A stretch of DNA of 64,000 bases from Carnegiea gigantea (lineage: Eukaryota; Streptophyta; Magnoliopsida; Caryophyllales; Cactaceae): the NCBI GenBank assembly GCA_029747015.1, contig JAKOGI010000005.1, positions 558,001 to 622,000 of the forward strand, read 5' to 3'. Below the pieces are notes generated by a model. That model was not told the DNA's origin. It saw only the letters and a program-made list of their open reading frames with translations, and did no database searches. Both the position numbers and the translations under genes were made by a program. Positions 59,208 to 64,000 of the stretch are shown piece by piece (position 1 is the first letter of the stretch; every line of letters begins with the position of its first letter).

Positions 59208-62200
59208 ATGTCCCACAAAACTCTGGACTGCATAACAGTGTCTGATATTGAAGCTCAGGGCATCCCTTCAGAAACTGCAGAAAAAACACACCAAAAACTT
59301 GCCCAGATCATCAGAAATCATGGGTCTTCTTCTCCACAGACATGGCAATGCATCAGTAAACAACTTCTTAATCCTGACCTTCCATTTTCACTCCATCAGA
59401 TGCTCTACTATGGCTGCTACAAAGATTTCGGCCCTGACCCTCCTGCCTGGTTGCCCGACTTGTAAGCCACTAAACCCTTGTTCGTTTTCCAGATTTAAGT
59501 GCAGGGTTCTACTTATTTTGACTGTTTATATTCGAAATTTTGTTCTTTGTTCAAATGGGCCAAACGGGTACTGCAAAAAAGGAAATAAAATTGTATTGTC
59601 GATTGATGCAAGATTAATTTGAATGCCTAGTATGATTAAGGAAAGTTGGGATGTAGTTTATGTCGATGTTTCGTGGGAACCTGAATGATAGTACTAGGGA
59701 TATATCATATAAAAAATGTACCTTGACATTGACGGGTATTGTAACTCAATTCTCTCCCCTCAATTTCTTCTTCCATTTTTTTTGGTTGGGGTAGCAAGGT
59801 GTCCCCCCTCCCCCCCTTTTCTTTTTTTTTTGGGGGGGGGGGGTCCGAAGGTATGGAGGGGTTCATAGGTTGCGAAGAACATCCATTCTGAAGATGGTTT
59901 TGGTCATGTGAAGTGATGGCGATGCAGGGAGGTCTTATCACTCAGGAATGGTCTTTGAGCTGCTTGTTTGTTTGGCCATGAATTATAATTAATGACTATG
60001 TTGGAAAATTAGTAAATGGAACTTCCTCATTGCAACATGAAAACAGAACTTCCCCTAGGGAAATCAACTTTTGATGAACACATGGAGTTATGGAGCTCGT
60101 TAGTTCTGAATGAATCAGTTGTTCTTAGCATGGTTTGTCTCTTATTCTGTGATCGATGATGGAGATGCTGCAACAAGTCCTAATTAATATGAGATAGGAC
60201 TTTGGCTGTGTTTTTGCCTGACAGCAAATGAATATGTGGGAAACTAGGAAGTGGAACACCTGAATAAGCTGCAACTATGCATAAGAACCCTAGATAAGTC
60301 ACAACTTCTGGAATTTGTGAATCCCATGACCAGGAACATGACAGAGGCATTTCCATTTTGTTTGGAAAATTGATTTGTAGATATTGCAATTGTGTTATAC
60401 TCATGTGAACCAAATGGATCTTTGTGCGTATTAAACAATCCTTATCCAGGGTTATGATGTTGGAGAGTTTTGAGGGATTAGAGGGAGGAGAGAGAGAGAA
60501 AAAGGGGGACTTTATTGCTTAGTGGCCTCCGGTCAAGCTTTAAGAAAAGATAGGGATAGGCATCTTTTTCAGGCTGAGTCCTTTGTTGATTTACCCCTAG
60601 GTTTGATGTTTTATTTGTAGCTAAGAGGCCACTTCTTTGCCCTCTATGTGGGAGTAAATGGTGATTATGATGCTTGGTCAATTTGTATTTCTGCTCTGTT
60701 TGAGATGATTTGAACAAATGCGTGTAAATGTAAAATAAGTGACTATACTTTAAAGTTTTCAGTGTCATTATAGTCTCATTCGTGAAGAAAGTAAACAATT
60801 AGATCATGCTTATGTAAAGCATGCTTAAATACAGCGTTGAGATTCTTCAACATATGGTTCCACCAATTTTGGCCACTGTGTGGATCGATAGCTAATTTGA
60901 TGCAGATCTTATAGTTTGGCACATGCTTTAATGAGAAAACTTTTGTCCCTTTCATAGGGAAAGTGCAAGACTAACCAACATTGGCCAGCTTTTGGAGAGA
61001 CGTGGAAAAGAATTTTTGGGTCCTAGATATAAGGATCTCATGTCAAGCTTCTCAGAATTCCAGGAGTTCTCTGTCTCAAAACCTGAGGTATTTCATGCTT
61101 TCTTTCAATTGTGCACTAATTAGATAAAGAAATAGTAGTTAACTTTGTGCAGAACACTGCTTACTTTCTCTGGTAGTTACGTCTTAGTCTTCTATTATCA
61201 GGTCTATTGGAATAGCATATTTGAAGAAATGGGCATATTATTTGCTACACCTCACTGTATTTTGCGTGAGACCTCATCTTACCCAGGAGGTCAATGGCTA
61301 CCAGGATGTCTCCTAAATCCTGCAAAAAGTTGCTTGACTTTAAATGCCAGGAGGAATTTGGATGATATTGTCATTGTTTGGCGTGACGAAGGAGAGGATG
61401 ACATGCCTATAGAGAAGATGACACTTCAGGAGCTGCGCACAGAGGTCTGGTAAGTCAGTCCTTTCTTGTTACCTTGTGCTTGATGGTGAAACCAAGAATT
61501 CTGCTGTAGTACTGAAAACACATTCTGGAATAGTGATAATAAACCATCATTGTACCAGTTTTCACGTTTAACACTCAATTTGTATTCATGACTTGAAATT
61601 GGAAAACTGACACAAACCAACGATCTGATGTGCTATCAGCTCACTGCTATCATTATTTAGCATTACAAAATTTGAGAAAACTGTCCATGATTTTCACTGT
61701 CCCTTTGTTTTAATTAACATCTCCATGGAGAGAACAATGAGAAATTACTGAAATAGATTATGCACTTTTGGTGTCTTTTGGTTCATTACTTTCTGCGGTC
61801 AAAAGCTGTTTGGATTTTCACTAGTCACTACTTTTATCATCTGAAAAATTTACATTTCTGTATTTTTCAGGTCAGTTGCACATGCACTGAGTGCATTGGG
61901 CCTTCCATCTGGATCAGCAATAGCTATAGATATGCCAATGAATGTGAATTCTGTGGTTATCTACCTTGCTATTGTCCTTTCAGGCAACATAGTTGTCTCA
62001 ATTGCTGATAGCTTTGCGCCAACTGAAATAGCAACAAGGCTACGAATCGCAAAAGCAAAAGCAATATTTACACAGGTAACCCTGCTTTTTCAGGTATTTG
62101 ACAAAAGTAGAGCTTTCATTGGTGAAGAATGAATATAAACTTCCAAGAACAAGTAGTCCTGGAATGGGAAGATTAGAAAACAATGCTACTTCGATTGATG

Positions 62201-62517
62201 TCAAATCCAAGTTATCTAGGACATCTGATATGTATGACTATAATTAAGTAGTCTTAGTACCCACGTTTCAGGATACTATTTTTCGAGGTGGGAAAAGTAT
62301 ACCTCTTTACAGGTATGGTGTTCTCCCAAAATTTTTGAAAACTCGCTTTTTGGTTGCTAATTTCACTCCCATTCACTCTGTAAATTTATTTATGCAGAAG
62401 AGTTATTGATGCTCAATCACCAGTGGCAATTGTAATTCCCACAAGAGGCACAGATTTCAGTGTAAAGTTACGCAGTGGTGATATCTCTTGGCATGACTTC
62501 CGAGGAACGGTTAAGAA
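59208..62517 (+). CDS. AAE17: Acyl-activating enzyme, AAE17/18 type (5' part; gene continues past window)
   Basis: Six in-phase exons give the first 332 residues: 59208-59461, 60958-61087, 61202-61449, 61871-62075, 62272-62312, 62398-62517. The start [19 protein letters not shown], the [20 protein letters not shown] stretch and PGGQWLPG match the N-terminal extension and acetyl-CoA-synthetase-like N-domain of peroxisomal AAE17/AAE18. These enzymes adenylate a carboxylic acid and transfer it to CoA. AAE18 is linked to activation of 2,4-DB-type pro-auxins, and the natural substrate is unsettled. The ATP-binding SSGTTG motif, catalytic C-domain and any PTS1 signal lie beyond the window. Exon 6 ends with a split codon at a GT donor (62518). 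The name AAE17 is favoured by synteny with AT5G23050. Confidence 0.9.
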
Positions 62518-64000
62518 GTATGCACTATTGCTTTCCTCATTGTTTTATCTTCTTTCTTCACTTTCCCATTTGATGGGCCTGAGGAAAGGAGTAGAGATGC
62601 CTCTAGTTTATGAATGTCATTTCCCTTGCTTGTGTTCATTTTGTTTCCTAACTTCTTAAGTCTAAACATAGGCCGGAACCATTTTATCAAGGGTTTTTGT
62701 TTTATCCTTCAGTCATTCAACTTTTGTGTGGCTAGCGCAGAGCTGGGGAATTCTTGCTATAGAAACGGCTCATTTGCATGCTTCCGTTATCAAAGGTTTT
62801 TCTGTGCCCTCTTTTTAGTCATCCGACCTCTTGTGTGGCTAACACACAGCTAGAAATTCTTGTTATAGGAGCTGGTCACTGTGCCATAAAGAGAATGCCC
62901 CTTTATCTGTCATCTGATCATGTTCTTTGATCTATCTGTAGAAAGGGGGTACATTTGTATAGCTTAGGTCTTATGACTCGTATCCATTGGTGCTTTAAGC
63001 GTCCTACCTTTGCAAGTTCGTAAAATATTTTGCATTGCACACCCATATGCATGTTCATCGCCTGAAGATCCTGAATTCATGACCCAAAAGCTCATTCAGG
63101 GTGAATGTCGGTGAACTGATGGACACATTTAACCTTGAAATCTGGATATTTGTTGGGAGTCACCTTCTGGAAATATTACCTTGCTGGATGAACGACTTTC
63201 TTATGTCTTTCTTTTTCTCTTTTTTTTTGGGGGGGGGGGCGCAATGACTTTCTTACTTTACAGCCACAAGTATTTTTTTAAAAAATAAAGGAGCAGGGTG
63301 TCCTTCCGTTATCAAAATTTGGCTTAATATGCACCTTTCCAGTGGTCGGATTGGGAATATTATTGTATTAAATTTTGTCTGCTACTTGGAGGGGTAACAC
63401 CCTCCCCCCCCGCCCTGGTGGATGAAGCTAATTATTCAGCAAGTGATGGGTCACTACCGAGGCGGTGGAGGTGGTTTCTATCATTTGCTGTATTTTGAAC
63501 AAATATAATGCTATTCTTTGAATTTTTTAGGATTTGAAATAATATTTTCAGTCATAGCTTGATGCACACAAGTTTGTTGTGTTTCTAATGCATTAATTCA
63601 TCATCAAATTTTGTCTTAGTTAAAAGAATTGAATTCTGCAAATTGTTTACATATATTTTCCCTGTAATACCGCCCAAAACATTATGGCGTTGGTCGGTTG
63701 ACCACCTTTTTGTCCATGGTTGAATGGTGTCCACTTTATGGCATTTGTCATTATCATTGATGGTGATTAGTTGGGTACAACCTGAAACCACAAGAGATGT
63801 GTTGGTGGCTTGGAGAAGAAAGTTAAGAAGTGTTGGGTTTTTGGAGTTCGGAAGTTGATGCTTTTGGCTAGTTTGTGAAGCATTTGAAAGGAGAGAAATA
63901 ACCGGATTTTTGAGGGCAAGGCTAGGTCTATTCAAGATTTCAAACTTTATTTTTTGAGAATGTTGTATAGGTGGAGTCAAGTTCTCAATCACGGTACAGT
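62518..64000 (+). other. Intron of the AAE17-type gene, open at the window edge
   Basis: No next exon of the enzyme can be read, so the intron is at least 1.48 kb. A T8G11 run lies at 63221-63239, and AATTCTTG-type short repeats flank a pair of CTAGC/CTAAC motifs near 62740-62860. The minus-strand frame at 63585-63992 has no recognisable family. Confidence 0.65.

Noticed and set aside
17557..62517. A functional gene cluster linking TGH, CML, CAS and AAE17
   Set aside because: Different compartments and pathways. Shared order is explained by ancestral synteny, not by a joint pathway.
63585..63992. Minus-strand frame of 135 residues at the right edge
   Set aside because: No family recognised. 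It sits within what should be an intron of the AAE17-type gene and could be part of an unseen element, but evidence is too thin.

Overview
This is nuclear DNA from a flowering plant, most likely a eudicot. It has long, AT-rich, intron-split genes with GT-AG junctions, LTR retrotransposons primed from a TGGTATCAGAGC site, several DNA-transposon relatives, and genes recognisable as plant orthologues. I could not name the species.

Layout. 1-590 is the right part of a minisatellite (42-bp units made of 7-bp subunits) that runs off the left edge. 1261-2746 is a decayed Mutator-like transposase, followed on the minus strand by a small GRF zinc-finger/membrane protein (3146-3484) and tandem repeats. 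4692-16184 is an 11-exon gene for a TcdA-type tRNA threonylcarbamoyladenosine dehydratase. 17557-32736 is a 16-exon TOUGH (TGH) G-patch/SURP splicing and miRNA-processing gene. 32.8-47.9 kb is accessory sequence: a Copia-like LTR element whose internal region holds only gag (34555-40344), an intronless calmodulin-like gene (40714-41208, minus), an intronless small membrane-protein gene (43447-43839, minus), SINE-like fragments, a split intergenic duplication and a solo LTR. 48240-51554 is the six-exon chloroplast calcium-sensing receptor gene CAS. 51785-57859 is a Copia element with many stop codons and a nested 770-bp solo LTR. 59208 to beyond the window is the 5' part of an AAE17/18-type acyl-activating enzyme gene.

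TGH, CAS and the AAE17-type gene match Arabidopsis AT5G23080, AT5G23060 and AT5G23050 in the same order, so the right two-thirds is a conserved collinear block expanded by transposons. The genes act separately: tRNA modification at mitochondria (inferred from the yeast homologues), pre-mRNA/miRNA processing in the nucleus, Ca2+ signalling in the cytosol and chloroplast, and acyl activation, probably in peroxisomes. They are not a pathway cluster.

The most notable points are the split duplication downstream of TGH, whose second copy is interrupted by about 3.8 kb carrying the small membrane-protein gene; small DNA transposons inside introns (one with a 9-bp target duplication, and two inverted copies of a PIF/Harbinger-like MITE); a one-directional C-run/A-run motif in many introns; and a solo LTR immediately upstream of CAS that carries ACGTG elements. 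I found no convincing new multi-gene system. Homology calls rest on motif recognition and remembered family features, not on searches.
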